Source of the DNA: Calothrix sp. PCC 7507
Lineage (GTDB): Bacteria > Cyanobacteriota > Cyanobacteriia > Cyanobacteriales > Nostocaceae
Assembly: GCF_000316575.1 (NCBI RefSeq)
Contig: NC_019682.1
Coordinates: forward strand, 4,896,001 to 4,960,000
Reading direction: 5' to 3'
DNA length: 64,000 nt
Shown here: positions 9,680 through 19,468 of the stretch, piece by piece
How positions within the stretch are numbered: the stretch's first letter is position 1
How the letters are laid out: every line of letters begins with the position of its first letter
The notes under the pieces: generated by a model
The model's input: only the letters and a program-made list of their open reading frames with translations
Databases searched by the model: none
Told to the model about the DNA's origin: nothing
Made by a program: the position numbers and the translations under genes

Positions 9680-12289
9680 TTAGATCCAATTTCCAATCAA
9701 AACAAAAGCAGACCAAAAGAACGGATCGTGGAAATCAGTTTGGCGAATTAGGTTAATTTGTGCTTGTCTTAGAGCTTCGGCTTTAGTGATTTTGGGTTGT
9801 CGGAGTTGGTCATAGAAGCGAGTCATGAGCATGGAGGCTGCTCGATCTTTGACAGGCCAGAGGGTGGCGATAGTTGAGCGAGCGCCGGATTTGACAGCCA
9901 AGCCCGCCAGTCCCAGGACGGCACGATCGTCTCCTGCTGCTGTATCACAGGCACTTAGTACCAGTAACTCGATGGCTTTCGATGGATCGCTACCCCGATT
10001 TTTCAGGAGTTCAGATAACTCCTTAACATTGACTTGTCCATCCCAAGTGAGTAAAAAGGTATCTTCAAGGCGGGAGCTAAACTGTCCGTGGGTTGCGAGG
10101 TGGACAATGCCGGCGCTACTGAATTTCACCCGTTCAGCAAGGGCTTGACTGGTGAAATCTTGGTTCAGCAACATAGAGGAAGAAACTGCCTTGGAGATTT
10201 GTTTCACTTCTGATTCCACGGCGGGCAAAGCACTAAAGCCAGCACGAGATTGGCTAATACCACCGACGATCGCATTAATTTTTTGTTGACGATGCGATCG
10301 CGTAGCCATCAGTTGCAATCCTGGTGAGAGCGCCACGGCATACTTCTCAATCAAATATTGCTTACCGTCATATAAAGCTGCTATGGGAATGTTCCGCAAT
10401 CGACCATCCAAAACAAACACCAATGTCTTAGTATCCGTGAACGCTTGTTCTGCTTCTCCTGGACGAATCAACCAATCATAAATCTGTTGGGACAATCGAT
10501 CTCGGTATTGGGAATCCGAGACAGGATTAAGCGCCTCCAAAAAATTGTCCAGAGTCTGCTCAACTTCAGCTTGAGATTTGTGCGTCACATAGGAACGGAG
10601 TGGTTGCCCTGCTTTTGAGAGGATGACTGTGAACCGATCTGGCAGGATAATGGGATAAACGACGGTCGCAGTGGGATCAACCTGATCAATCTGTTGAGTT
10701 CTATCTAAACAGGCTTCCCGAAAAAAGTTATCGAGTTCCGCAATTTGCAGGGCTTCAATCAATTCACGGGCTTGCATCAGCTCTGCTTGACTCGGTTGTT
10801 CCTGGGGAGTTACTAATTTTTCTCCCTTCGTCTGTGCGCCCTGATCTGTTTCATGCTCTAGAAGTAAACCCACCAGCTCCCGATACACAGGCTCTACACT
10901 TTCCCGAAAAGAGAATTGGACATCGGGGTTAACGGCAACTAAATCAGAACGCAGTGCTTTTAATGCTTTAACTGCCTCAGTATAGGCGGAAATGGCTTGT
11001 GCGCGATCGCCCTGTTGTTTATACAACTGTCCCACCTGCCAAGCAGATTGAGCAATGATATCGTTAGCTTGGAGTTGACGGGCAATGTGGAGTGACTTCT
11101 GGGCTAATCCCTGGGCTTCAGAAAACTGCTGTGTGCGCCGGTATATTTGTCCCCACTGATGCAATGCATGAGCTTCTGCAGGACCATCTTGGATCTGCTG
11201 TGCAGACTTGACTGTTACTGCCATCAATTGTGCTAGGTCTTTCAGGGGTATAATTTGCTCAGGATTTTTTAGCCGATTGACGGTGGAAACAAAATTTATC
11301 CCTGCGTAGAGGGAACTGTGACTGGTGGGCAGTTCTCCAAATTGTTGTAGTAGTTGAGGTGCGAGGGCAGCAGCAAGCTCAGGCTTGTCATAGTAGAGGA
11401 AAAGTTTAAACTGAGCTAAACGCGCTTGCAACTGATCGCCTGGGTTGGTGGCTATTTGTTGTGCCTGTTCAAAGTAATCTAATGCTGCTTGTGGATCTTG
11501 TAGATCAACGGCGTTTTTTCCTAAATTCAGCAAGATAGAACTCAAATAAGGTCTAGCGGCAATTTTATTCGCTATTGCTAAACCCTGTTCTAAAATTTGT
11601 TGACTATTACCAGAATCACCAATGATTTGCAGAGCTAAACCAAGCGATCGCAATCCACTAACTTTGATTTCATTATCCGGCATCCCTTGGATTTTTTGAG
11701 TAAGTGCTTCCAACTGTTGTTTAGAACGGCGGTAAAATCCCAAACTTTGTAAAGCTTGCGCCTGGTTAATTTGACTACCCAGGCTGCCCATTGTATCGCC
11801 TGCTTGGTCATAATATTTTTGAGCTTGTTGCCAACTTTCCAGGGCGGTTTCAGCTTTACCAGTGTGCAATTGCAAATTTGCCTGGGTATTGAGCGCCTGC
11901 GCCCAAAGAATTGAATCAGCAGCGGGTTTGGCTGTTTGCAACAGTTTTAAGCTTTGCTCAATCGACTGTTGAGCTGCTTGCCATTGGTTGAGTTCTTGTT
12001 GCGCTAGTGAAAGATAACTTAAACTTAAGGCTTCGTTCAGGCGATCGCCTTGTTGACGGTAATATTGTACTGCTGTTTGCCAAGCCGTCACTGCTTCTGT
12101 AAAGCTTCCTGAACGATAAAGATTCCGTCCCTGTTCTAGCCAGTTGGTAGATTGAGCAGATGATAGAGAAGTTGATGGTGAAAGATTTTGCAGAGATGCT
12201 TTTGCCGGTGTCATACTCACTGCTAAACATAAGCTCAAGATAGTAAGACTGATATAAAGCCAACGTTGTTGTTTGATTTGGAAAAGCAT
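9680..12289 (-). CDS. Secreted TPR-CHAT protein (caspase-like protease)
   Basis: An 869-residue protein. The N-terminal signal (about 1-31, ...SMTPAKA) predicts export. Residues about 50-460 are TPR repeats (WLEQGRNLYRSGSFTEAVTAW and similar). A linker is followed by a C-terminal CHAT domain (about 600-869). The CHAT catalytic pair is present: H734 in HLATHGQF and C781 in LSACDTAAG. The end ..DPFFWSAFVLIGNW is typical of CHAT proteins. CHAT domains are caspase-clan cysteine peptidases. Whether this one cleaves partners such as the neighbouring DUF928 protein or the lost exoprotein is not known. It sits in the minus-strand cluster with DUF928, the CHASE2 kinase and a haemagglutinin remnant. 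Confidence 0.92.
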   Translation of the reverse strand: MLFQIKQQRWLYISLTILSLCLAVSMTPAKASLQNLSPSTSLSSAQSTNWLEQGRNLYRSGSFTEAVTAWQTAVQYYRQQGDRLNEALSLSYLSLAQQELNQWQAAQQSIEQSLKLLQTAKPAADSILWAQALNTQANLQLHTGKAETALESWQQAQKYYDQAGDTMGSLGSQINQAQALQSLGFYRRSKQQLEALTQKIQGMPDNEIKVSGLRSLGLALQIIGDSGNSQQILEQGLAIANKIAARPYLSSILLNLGKNAVDLQDPQAALDYFEQAQQIATNPGDQLQARLAQFKLFLYYDKPELAAALAPQLLQQFGELPTSHSSLYAGINFVSTVNRLKNPEQIIPLKDLAQLMAVTVKSAQQIQDGPAEAHALHQWGQIYRRTQQFSEAQGLAQKSLHIARQLQANDIIAQSAWQVGQLYKQQGDRAQAISAYTEAVKALKALRSDLVAVNPDVQFSFRESVEPVYRELVGLLLEHETDQGAQTKGEKLVTPQEQPSQAELMQARELIEALQIAELDNFFREACLDRTQQIDQVDPTATVVYPIILPDRFTVILSKAGQPLRSYVTHKSQAEVEQTLDNFLEALNPVSDSQYRDRLSQQIYDWLIRPGEAEQAFTDTKTLVFVLDGRLRNIPIAALYDGKQYLIEKYAVALSPGLQLMATRSHRQQKINAIVGGISQSRAGFSALPAVESEVKQISKAVSSSMLLNQDFTSQALAERVKFSSAGIVHLATHGQFSSRLEDTFLLTWDGQVNVKELSELLKNRGSDPSKAIELLVLSACDTAAGDDRAVLGLAGLAVKSGARSTIATLWPVKDRAASMLMTRFYDQLRQPKITKAEALRQAQINLIRQTDFHDPFFWSAFVLIGNWI

Positions 12290-12481
12290 AAATAATTACT
12301 AATAGTTTCAAGAGCAGTCACAGCACTCATTTACATATTGCCCAATTGGTCGTCCAATCTATCAGTTCTCGCTTTCACTGATCCGTCTTTGTTGGGCGAT
12401 CGTTTTGAGGAGTTAAATAGTTAGCCCTAAAAAAATTAACTTTTAGAAACAGCAGCACAAGTTCTTGAATACAGTATTATG

Positions 12482-12742
12482 TTATCTGGGAATAGCAGCA
12501 CAGGTTAATGGTTGTTCCCCCTGAGTAGGAGATTTATCTGCAACTAACTCGATTTTTCCCAGGAAATTGCGTCGCCAACCAGTAGCTTGAACAAGAACTT
12601 CTCTTGGCACTCGTGTTTGTGCCGTCACTTCGGTAGTAGTATGGTATGCAGTCAGATTGCGGATATCGGACCAAGGGCGTAGGCGTAGCCCGTCGTAGAC
12701 ATCGCTCGCCACTTCGTCGCGAACGATCGCACGACTATTCAA
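12482..12742 (-). pseudogene. C-terminal remnant of a haemagglutinin-type (two-partner secretion) exoprotein
   Basis: The 86-codon frame ends with VQATGWRRNFLGKIELVAD followed by a short Pro/Thr segment and a single Cys (LTCAAIPR). That is the usual last 50 residues of cyanobacterial filamentous-haemagglutinin-like exoproteins. The beta-helix repeats and secretion domain that should precede it are missing. The 5' part (about 12660-12735) is made of a dispersed repeat (GGCGTAGGCGTAGCCCG), so the upstream reading is not original coding sequence. The family call is by recognition and is moderately sure. Confidence 0.55.
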
Positions 12743-12780
12743 GTCTTAGTACCCACAGCTTGATAACCCGCAACTTGGGT

Positions 12781-12898
12781 TACTAAAGTAGACTAAAGAT
12801 TTTTGGCTATATTTAGTCATCTTTAGATGACTTCCGCTATTAGCAAGGAACTTCAGTTCCTTGCGGGACATGACTTTTACGTTAAGTTGACGCCAATG
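12781..12898. repeat. Partial copy of the element found complete at 19049-19404
   Basis: The shared text includes TTTAGTCATCTTTAGATGAC, AGCAAGGAACTTCAGTTCC, TTGCGGGACATG and the terminal TTAAGTTGACGCCAATG. The right end matches the inverted end of the 19-kb element, and I find no matching left end here. The two copies lie as direct repeats around the giant kinase gene. Confidence 0.7.
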
Positions 12899-12925
12899 CC
12901 CACTCCCTGCTCCCGCCTCTCTCAA

Positions 12926-13180
12926 ATGACGGTTGTTTGCCGTCTAATTGGTAAGATTATTTTTAGAAATCACCTAAACATCACCCAAGAGGAACTAGCA
13001 AACTGATTAGATGTGGCTTACGGTAAAATCAGCCCTTGGGAAATTGGTGACATGCAATCATCTCCGCTGGCATTTAAACAGATTAGAGCAATGTTAGAAG
13101 ATTTGGTGAATTCGCCAGAGCCAGAGTTACAGAAACTCGGCAAAGACCTACTCATTAAATATTGTTTAGCAGCGGAGTAG
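12926..13180 (+). pseudogene. XRE-family helix-turn-helix regulator with an internal stop
   Basis: From ATG 12926 to TAG 13178-13180 the frame encodes 84 codons interrupted only by TGA at 13004-13006. Around the stop the protein reads NITQEELAN(stop)LDVAYGKISPWEIGD, a classic helix-turn-helix, followed by SPLAFKQIRAMLEDLV and LGKDLLIKYCLAAE. Small XRE proteins of this kind commonly precede multi-sensor kinases in cyanobacteria. The kinase GTG start lies 5 bases after the XRE stop, so the pair was an operon. One substitution (for example CGA to TGA) explains the break. A sequencing error is possible. Confidence 0.75.
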
Positions 13181-13185
13181 AGATT

Positions 13186-16100
13186 GTGGCTGATTTAGTG
13201 AAAGCAACTCTCCCTGAAGATATCTTTACAGGCGGTGGTGAGATGGGGCGAGTTATGCGATCGCTCGACTGGTCGAAAACGCTCTTGGGTGCGGTATCCG
13301 ATTGGCCGCAAAGCTTGAAAACAACCGTCAGCATCATCTTGAACTCTCGCTATCCCATGTTTGTTTGGTGGGGAAGGGAGTTAGCCGCGATTTATAATGA
13401 TGCGTATCGACCGATCCTGGGAGCAACTAAGCATCCGCAATTTTTGGGTAATTCGGCGCGGGATATGTGGGCGGAAATTTGGCATACACTCGGCCCTTTG
13501 ACAGATATTGTCTTGAGTACGGGAGAGCCTACTTGGTGCGAGGATTTGCTGCTGTTAATGGATCGCAACGGCTATACCGAAGAAACCTACTTCACTTTTT
13601 CCTACAGTCCAGTGCGAGACGAAAGTAATGGTGTCGGCGGCGTCTTTTGTGCTTGTAGTGAAACCACAGAACGGATTATCGGTGAGCGACGGCTCCGAAC
13701 CCTGCGTGAGTTGGCTGCAAATACAGGAGAAGCGAAGAGTGTGGTTGAAGCTTGTCGCATTACAACTGATACTTTAAGTAATAATCCTGAAGATATTCCC
13801 TTTGCATTGCTGTATCTCGTTAACGAAGATGGTAGCCAAGGTAACTTAGTTAACACTGTGGGTATTGCACCTGGAACGATCGCCAGTTATGAACAGATTG
13901 ATTTAAGGCAAAACCTCGATCCTTGGCAAATTGCACAAGTCTACCGCACAGGAGAAGCGATCGCTCTCGAGGATTTAGTTGAGCGATTCGGTGTCCTTCC
14001 TGGTGGGGCTTGGGAGGCATCACCGCAGGCGGCCCTTGTCTTGCCAATTACTCGACTAGAAAAGCAACAACAGGCTGGGTGGCTTATTTTGGGTATTAGC
14101 CCGCGGCGTGAGTTTGATGAGCATTATCGGGGGTTTTTTGAATTAATTACCAGCAATGTGGCTACAGCGATCGCCAATGCTCGTGCTTATGAAGAAGCAC
14201 GCCAGAAGGCAGAAGCTTTAGCAGAACTCGATCGGGCGAAAACCTTATTTTTCAGTAATATTTCCCATGAGTTGCGTACACCACTAACGCTAATGCTCAG
14301 TCCTCTAGAGGAAGCGTTAGCACTTGCAGATGATACTTTATTGGTGACGCAGCGGCAGTCGCTAGAAATGGTACATCGCAACAGTCTACGCTTACTCAAA
14401 CTGGTGAATACTTTGCTCGATTTCTCCCGGATTGAAGCTGGACGGATTCAAGCAGTTTATGAACCAACCAATTTAGCGACTTTTACCAGCGAGTTAGCCA
14501 GCGTTTTCCGCTCTGCGATCGAACAGACTGGTATGAGCTTAGTCGTTCATTGTCCTCCACTTCCCGAACTAGTGTATGTAGACCGGGAAATGTGGGAAAA
14601 GATTGTCTTAAATTTGCTCTCCAACGCCTTCAAGTTCACCTTTGAGGGGGAAATAACTGTTAACTTGCAATTTATTGGCGATCGCATAGAACTTTCAGTT
14701 CAAGACACAGGAATCGGCATCGTCAGTGAAGAGATACCTCATTTATTTGAACGGTTCTATCGAGTCAAAGGCTCACAGGGACGCTCATTTGAAGGTTCGG
14801 GCATTGGCTTGTCACTAGTAGAGGAATTGGTGAAACTGCATGGTGGGACAGTTACAGTTACCAGTGTGCCGGCAGAAGGCAGTTGTTTCACCGTCTCAAT
14901 TCCTACAGGTTATACTCATTTACCCCCAGACCGAATCGGCACAACTCGGACGCTAACATCAACTGCATCAGGAGCTGTTGCTTACCTCGAAGAAGCTTTG
15001 CAGTGGCTACCCCAGGGAGCAGGGAGCAGGGAGACAAATAATAACCAATGCCCCATGCCCCATTCTGCCCGTATTCTCTTGGTCGAAAACAATGCAGATA
15101 TGCGTAATTATGTCAAGCAGTTGTTAGTGAGTCAGCAATATGAGGTGGAAACAGTTACAGATGGAGTGGCTGCATTAGCGGCGATGCGTCAACATCGGCC
15201 TGATCTGGTGTTAAGCGATGTGATGATGCCTCGGATGGATGGGTTTGAGTTGCTGCGATCGCTACGTTCCGATCCAGCTACAAGAGAAATTCCGATGATT
15301 GTATTATCTGCACGAGCAGGGGAAGAGTCACGATTAGAAGGACTGCAAGCCGGAGCCGACGATTATTTGATTAAGCCGTTCTCAGCGCGTGAGTTGCTGG
15401 CACGGATAGAGGTCAACTTGAAGCTGTCTCGATTACGACAAGAAGCATTACAGCGAGAACAAGAACTGCGATCGCAAAGTGAAACGTCACAACAAGCGGC
15501 TGAAGTTGCCAAAGCAACTTTAGAAAACGTCTTAGCTAGCATCAAAGATCAGTTTTTAGTTTTAGACCATGAGTGGCGTTACATTTATGTTAATGATCGG
15601 GTAGTGGAAGTCATAGGTATACCCAGAAAAAACCTGCTTGGCAAAAGTATCTGGGAATTATTTCCTGATATGGTAGGTAGTGAATTCTACACCCAGGTGC
15701 ATCGGGCTGTATCTGAGCCAACGCCTGTGCAATTTGAGTATTTTTATCCGGCTTGGAATCGCTGGTTTGAGAACCGCATCTACCCCACTGTTAATGGAGT
15801 ATCGATTTTAATTACAGAAATTACTGACCGCAAACAAGCCGAGATAGCCCTGCAACACAGCGAAGAACGCTACCGAGCCTTTGTTGAACAAAGTACAGAA
15901 GCTATCTGGTGCTTTGAAACCACATCACCTTTAGATATCAACTCCTCGGAAGCAGAACAGATTCAACACTTCTATGAATATTGTTATTTAGCAGAATGCA
16001 ACCAAGTAATGGCGCAAATGTACGGCGCTTCCTCTCCTGATGACCTGATTGGCGCCAGGCTGACAGATTTGCTAGTGGAGTCAGAGCCTTTTAACTTGCA

Positions 16101-18990
16101 ATATCTGCGTGCCTTTATTCATTCTGGCTATCGACTAGTCGATGCGGAATCTTATGAGGTAGATCAACAAGGCAATCCGAAAGTATTTTTAAATAATCTA
16201 GTCGGGATTATTGAAGACGGAATGCTGGTGAGAGCTTGGGGAACTCAACGTGATATCACCGATCGCAAACGAGCTGAAGCCGCCTTACAGGAAAGTGAAA
16301 ACAGATTCCGTCAGATGGCAGAAACTATTCAAGATGTCTTCTGGATTGTGGATTTTGACCTGCGACGAGCCTTGTATATTAGTCCAGCTTATGAACAAAT
16401 TTGGGGACGTTCTTGTGAAAGTCTCTACCACAACTTTGAGGGCTGGATGGACAACATTCACCCAGACGATCGCGAAATGGTGCGAATGGCGGCTAATCAA
16501 TGTATACAAACGGGAAGCCTGAGTATTGAATATCGAGTTATCCGTCCAGATGGTTCAATCAGGTGGGTGCGCGATCGCGGTTACAACCTTGAGGATGAAT
16601 CGGGGCTAACTCGTCGCATTGCTGGTATTGCCGAAGACATCACCGAACGCAAACAGATTGCAGCCGCTCTCCAAGAAAGTACAGCGATTCTCAATGCCAT
16701 TAATCAAACTTCACCCACCCTGATTTTCGTCAAAGACAGACAGGGAAAGATGCTGATGGCAAATCCGGCAACAGTTCAGGCGATTGGTAAACCGGAAGCG
16801 GCGATCGTGGGCAAAACCGATTTCGACTTCCACATCAACCGCGCTGAAGCAGAACAGATCGTAGAAAATGATCGCCTGATTTTGGAAACTGGACAATTAC
16901 AGACATTTGAGGAAATAGTCGAGGTAGCAGCAGGCAGACGTACTTATCTTTCGACAAAATCGCCCTACAGAGATAGCCAGGGCAATATTATCGGCTTAAT
17001 TGGAATTTCATTTGATATTAGCGATCGCAAACAAGCCGAAGCCGCATTGCGAAAAAGCGAAGAGCGGGCACATCTCGCCATCAAGGTGGGTAGGCTGGGC
17101 ACTTGGAGCTACGATCCCGTCACCAACCTTGTGGAACTAGACGAGCGGATGCGCGAAATTTGGGGCGAACCCGTAAGCGCGATCGCCCCTCTAGCAATCA
17201 TCATGGAACGCATACACCCTGACGATCAAGCACGTGTAGCGCGTGCTATAGGCGCTGCACTCGATCCGAGATCGTCGGGGACTTACGAGATTGAATACCG
17301 CATCATCTGGCCTGACGGCACTGAACACTGGGTGTTAGCCAACGGACAGACGCAATTCGCCACAGAAGGCGTAGCCAAAAAAGCGATCGCCTTCACCGGT
17401 ACTGCACTCGACATCACCGAACGCAAACAGGCTGAAGCCACACTGCGGCAAAGTGAAGAACGCTACCGTTATTTAGCAGAATCGATTCCCCAACTAGTTT
17501 GGACTGCTGATACCAATGGTAGAATGACCGATGTCAATCAACGCTGGTCAGAATTCACCGGGCTAACCCTTGCTCAAGCCCAGTCTGAAGGTTGGCAAGC
17601 CATTGTACACCCTGATGATTTACCCCTACTCACACAGAATTGGGCAACGGCGCAACAAGCAGGTACACATTATCAAGCTGAAGGTCGGATGCGACGAGCT
17701 GATGGCACCTATCACTGGCATTTACACCAAGCGGTACCACTAAAAAATCCCCAGGGTCGGGTGATTAAATGGTTTGGGACGGCTACGGATATTGAAGATC
17801 AAAAACAACTCGATCAACAGCGCCAGCTGCTGCTTGAGCAAGAGCAAGCAGCCCGCGCTCAAGCCGAAACCGCCAACCGCATCAAGGATGAATTTTTAGC
17901 CGTACTATCTCACGAATTGCGATCGCCCCTGAATCCGATTTTGGGTTGGTCTAGGTTGCTCCTTAATGGCAAATTGGATGCCACAAAAACCACTCAGGCG
18001 GTACAAATAATTGAACGCAATGCCAAACTCCAAGCCCAACTCATTGAAGATTTGTTAGATATCTCTCGCATCCTAGTTGGCAAATTTAGGCTAGAAAATG
18101 CTCCTGTGAATTTAGCAGCGATTATCGTAGCTGCTCAAGAAACTGTACAGTTAGCAGCACAAGCCAAGTCAATTCAAATTCAGACAGTACTTGACCCTAA
18201 TATCGAACAGGTTTTGGGCGATGCTGCTCGTCTACAGCAAGTGATTTGGAATTTGTTGACCAACGCCGTTAAATTCACTAATCCCGGCGGACGAGTGGAA
18301 ATTCGGCTCGATGGCGTTGACTCCCACGCTCAAATTCAAGTTACTGATACAGGTAAAGGCATTCATCCCGACTTTTTGCCTCATGTATTCGAGTATTTCC
18401 GTCAGGAAGATGGCGCCACCACCCGCAAGTTTGGCGGACTAGGGTTAGGGCTAGCGATCGTTCGTCATTTAGTCGAACTGCATGGTGGTACCGTTCGAGC
18501 CGCTAGTCCAGGGGAAGGAGAAGGAGCGACTTTCACCGTCCGTTTACCGCTTTTAAAGGCAGACAAAACCATCAATAATGTAGATAATTCCTCACCTCTC
18601 GCCCTTGACACCTCACCACTAACTGGTATCCGGGTGCTTGTAGTCGATGATGAGACAGATACAAGAGAATTAATTGCCTTCATTTTAGAACAAGCTGGAG
18701 CGATCGTCACCACAGCAGTCTCGGCGATTGCAGCCCTCCAAGCGATCGCCCAAACTCCACCCGATGTTTTAGTCAGCGACATTGGGATGCCTCACATGGA
18801 CGGCTATATGCTTATGCAACAAATTCGCGCCGAAAATAGCCAAATTTTAGCGATCGCTCTCACTGCTTACGCCGGCGAAATGAATCAGCAACAAGCTCTT
18901 TCTGTAGGGTTTCAACACCATCTCTCTAAGCCAATAGATCCCGATCAGTTAGTACAAGCTATAATCAATCTTTTGAAGATTAATTCGTAG
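13186..18990 (+). CDS. Giant hybrid histidine kinase with two kinase cores and two receivers
   Basis: I use GTG 13186 as start because GGAG lies 8 bases before it, giving 1934 residues; a TTG 24 bases upstream is less likely. Order: PAS-like domain (about 20-165), GAF (about 175-335), HisKA with H361 ([11 protein letters not shown]), HATPase (NLLSNAFKF, DTGIGI, GSGIGLSLV), receiver with D678 (LVLSDVMMP), then at least five PAS/PAC units (about 770-1545), second HisKA with H1576 (LSHELRSPLNP), HATPase (NLLTNAVKF, DTGKGI, GGLGLGLAIV) and receiver D1865 (DVLVSDIGMP). No membrane segment is seen, so it is cytosolic. Between core 1 and receiver 1 (about residues 610-626) is another in-frame piece of the GGGAGCAGGG / ATGCCCCATGCCC repeat. 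Confidence 0.9.
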   Translation: MADLVKATLPEDIFTGGGEMGRVMRSLDWSKTLLGAVSDWPQSLKTTVSIILNSRYPMFVWWGRELAAIYNDAYRPILGATKHPQFLGNSARDMWAEIWHTLGPLTDIVLSTGEPTWCEDLLLLMDRNGYTEETYFTFSYSPVRDESNGVGGVFCACSETTERIIGERRLRTLRELAANTGEAKSVVEACRITTDTLSNNPEDIPFALLYLVNEDGSQGNLVNTVGIAPGTIASYEQIDLRQNLDPWQIAQVYRTGEAIALEDLVERFGVLPGGAWEASPQAALVLPITRLEKQQQAGWLILGISPRREFDEHYRGFFELITSNVATAIANARAYEEARQKAEALAELDRAKTLFFSNISHELRTPLTLMLSPLEEALALADDTLLVTQRQSLEMVHRNSLRLLKLVNTLLDFSRIEAGRIQAVYEPTNLATFTSELASVFRSAIEQTGMSLVVHCPPLPELVYVDREMWEKIVLNLLSNAFKFTFEGEITVNLQFIGDRIELSVQDTGIGIVSEEIPHLFERFYRVKGSQGRSFEGSGIGLSLVEELVKLHGGTVTVTSVPAEGSCFTVSIPTGYTHLPPDRIGTTRTLTSTASGAVAYLEEALQWLPQGAGSRETNNNQCPMPHSARILLVENNADMRNYVKQLLVSQQYEVETVTDGVAALAAMRQHRPDLVLSDVMMPRMDGFELLRSLRSDPATREIPMIVLSARAGEESRLEGLQAGADDYLIKPFSARELLARIEVNLKLSRLRQEALQREQELRSQSETSQQAAEVAKATLENVLASIKDQFLVLDHEWRYIYVNDRVVEVIGIPRKNLLGKSIWELFPDMVGSEFYTQVHRAVSEPTPVQFEYFYPAWNRWFENRIYPTVNGVSILITEITDRKQAEIALQHSEERYRAFVEQSTEAIWCFETTSPLDINSSEAEQIQHFYEYCYLAECNQVMAQMYGASSPDDLIGARLTDLLVESEPFNLQYLRAFIHSGYRLVDAESYEVDQQGNPKVFLNNLVGIIEDGMLVRAWGTQRDITDRKRAEAALQESENRFRQMAETIQDVFWIVDFDLRRALYISPAYEQIWGRSCESLYHNFEGWMDNIHPDDREMVRMAANQCIQTGSLSIEYRVIRPDGSIRWVRDRGYNLEDESGLTRRIAGIAEDITERKQIAAALQESTAILNAINQTSPTLIFVKDRQGKMLMANPATVQAIGKPEAAIVGKTDFDFHINRAEAEQIVENDRLILETGQLQTFEEIVEVAAGRRTYLSTKSPYRDSQGNIIGLIGISFDISDRKQAEAALRKSEERAHLAIKVGRLGTWSYDPVTNLVELDERMREIWGEPVSAIAPLAIIMERIHPDDQARVARAIGAALDPRSSGTYEIEYRIIWPDGTEHWVLANGQTQFATEGVAKKAIAFTGTALDITERKQAEATLRQSEERYRYLAESIPQLVWTADTNGRMTDVNQRWSEFTGLTLAQAQSEGWQAIVHPDDLPLLTQNWATAQQAGTHYQAEGRMRRADGTYHWHLHQAVPLKNPQGRVIKWFGTATDIEDQKQLDQQRQLLLEQEQAARAQAETANRIKDEFLAVLSHELRSPLNPILGWSRLLLNGKLDATKTTQAVQIIERNAKLQAQLIEDLLDISRILVGKFRLENAPVNLAAIIVAAQETVQLAAQAKSIQIQTVLDPNIEQVLGDAARLQQVIWNLLTNAVKFTNPGGRVEIRLDGVDSHAQIQVTDTGKGIHPDFLPHVFEYFRQEDGATTRKFGGLGLGLAIVRHLVELHGGTVRAASPGEGEGATFTVRLPLLKADKTINNVDNSSPLALDTSPLTGIRVLVVDDETDTRELIAFILEQAGAIVTTAVSAIAALQAIAQTPPDVLVSDIGMPHMDGYMLMQQIRAENSQILAIALTAYAGEMNQQQALSVGFQHHLSKPIDPDQLVQAIINLLKINS
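15011..15062. repeat. Intergenic-type tandem repeat in frame within the giant kinase
   Basis: CCCAGGGAGCAGGGAGCAGG, a short A-rich spacer and CCAATGCCCCATGCCCCAT. The translation GAGSRE...QCPMP repeats peptide words seen in the insertion of the CHASE2 kinase (AGSRE...QCPMP). It falls in a linker, where tolerance is expected. Confidence 0.85.
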
Positions 18991-19048
18991 TTTTTTATAC
19001 ACTATTTTCAGCGGTTTTCCCAATATTGCCGTAGGGGCAGAGTTTCCC

Positions 19049-19404
19049 CCATTGGTGTCAACTCAAGCTACAGATGGCTGATTGCAAGGCTTATCTACCC
19101 GCCTGCTCATGTCTTGCACCAGGCGACTGGAAGTCACGGCTACACAGGCTAAACCCGCGTAGGCGGGTTCAAAACCCTTGTTTCTCCGTGAGTCCGCGTA
19201 GGCGGACTTTATTTGTATAGCCGCGATTTCTAATCGCCAGGGCTTGGTGCAAGATGTCAGCCTGGGAATGAATTCCCAGGCTAATAGCCAAAGTTTACTA
19301 AAGTAAACTGAGGATTTTTAGTCATCTGAAGATGACTTTTGCTATGAGCAAGAAACTTCAGTTCCTTGCGGGACATGGGTTTCACTTTAAGTTGACACCA
19401 GTGG
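19049..19404. mobile_element. 356-bp non-autonomous element (MITE) with 15-bp inverted ends and 7-bp target duplication
   Basis: The left end is CCATTGGTGTCAACT (19049-19063). The right end in reverse complement is CCACTGGTGTCAACT, giving one mismatch in 15. GTTTCCC precedes it (19042-19048) and follows it (19405-19411). The interior holds further palindromes: AACCCGC/GCGGGTT (19152-19169), GTCCGC/GCGGAC, and an outer pair based on TCTTGCACCA (19112-19252). No open frame fits a transposase. It has inserted into a family B repeat whose halves flank it (19005-19048 and 19405-19455), so the gap 18991-19468 is repeat within repeat with no gene. Confidence 0.75.
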
Positions 19405-19468
19405 GTTTCCCCGCCCTCTATATGTATTACATTCTACCGAGAACCGCTATATATTGAATTCGAGCTTA

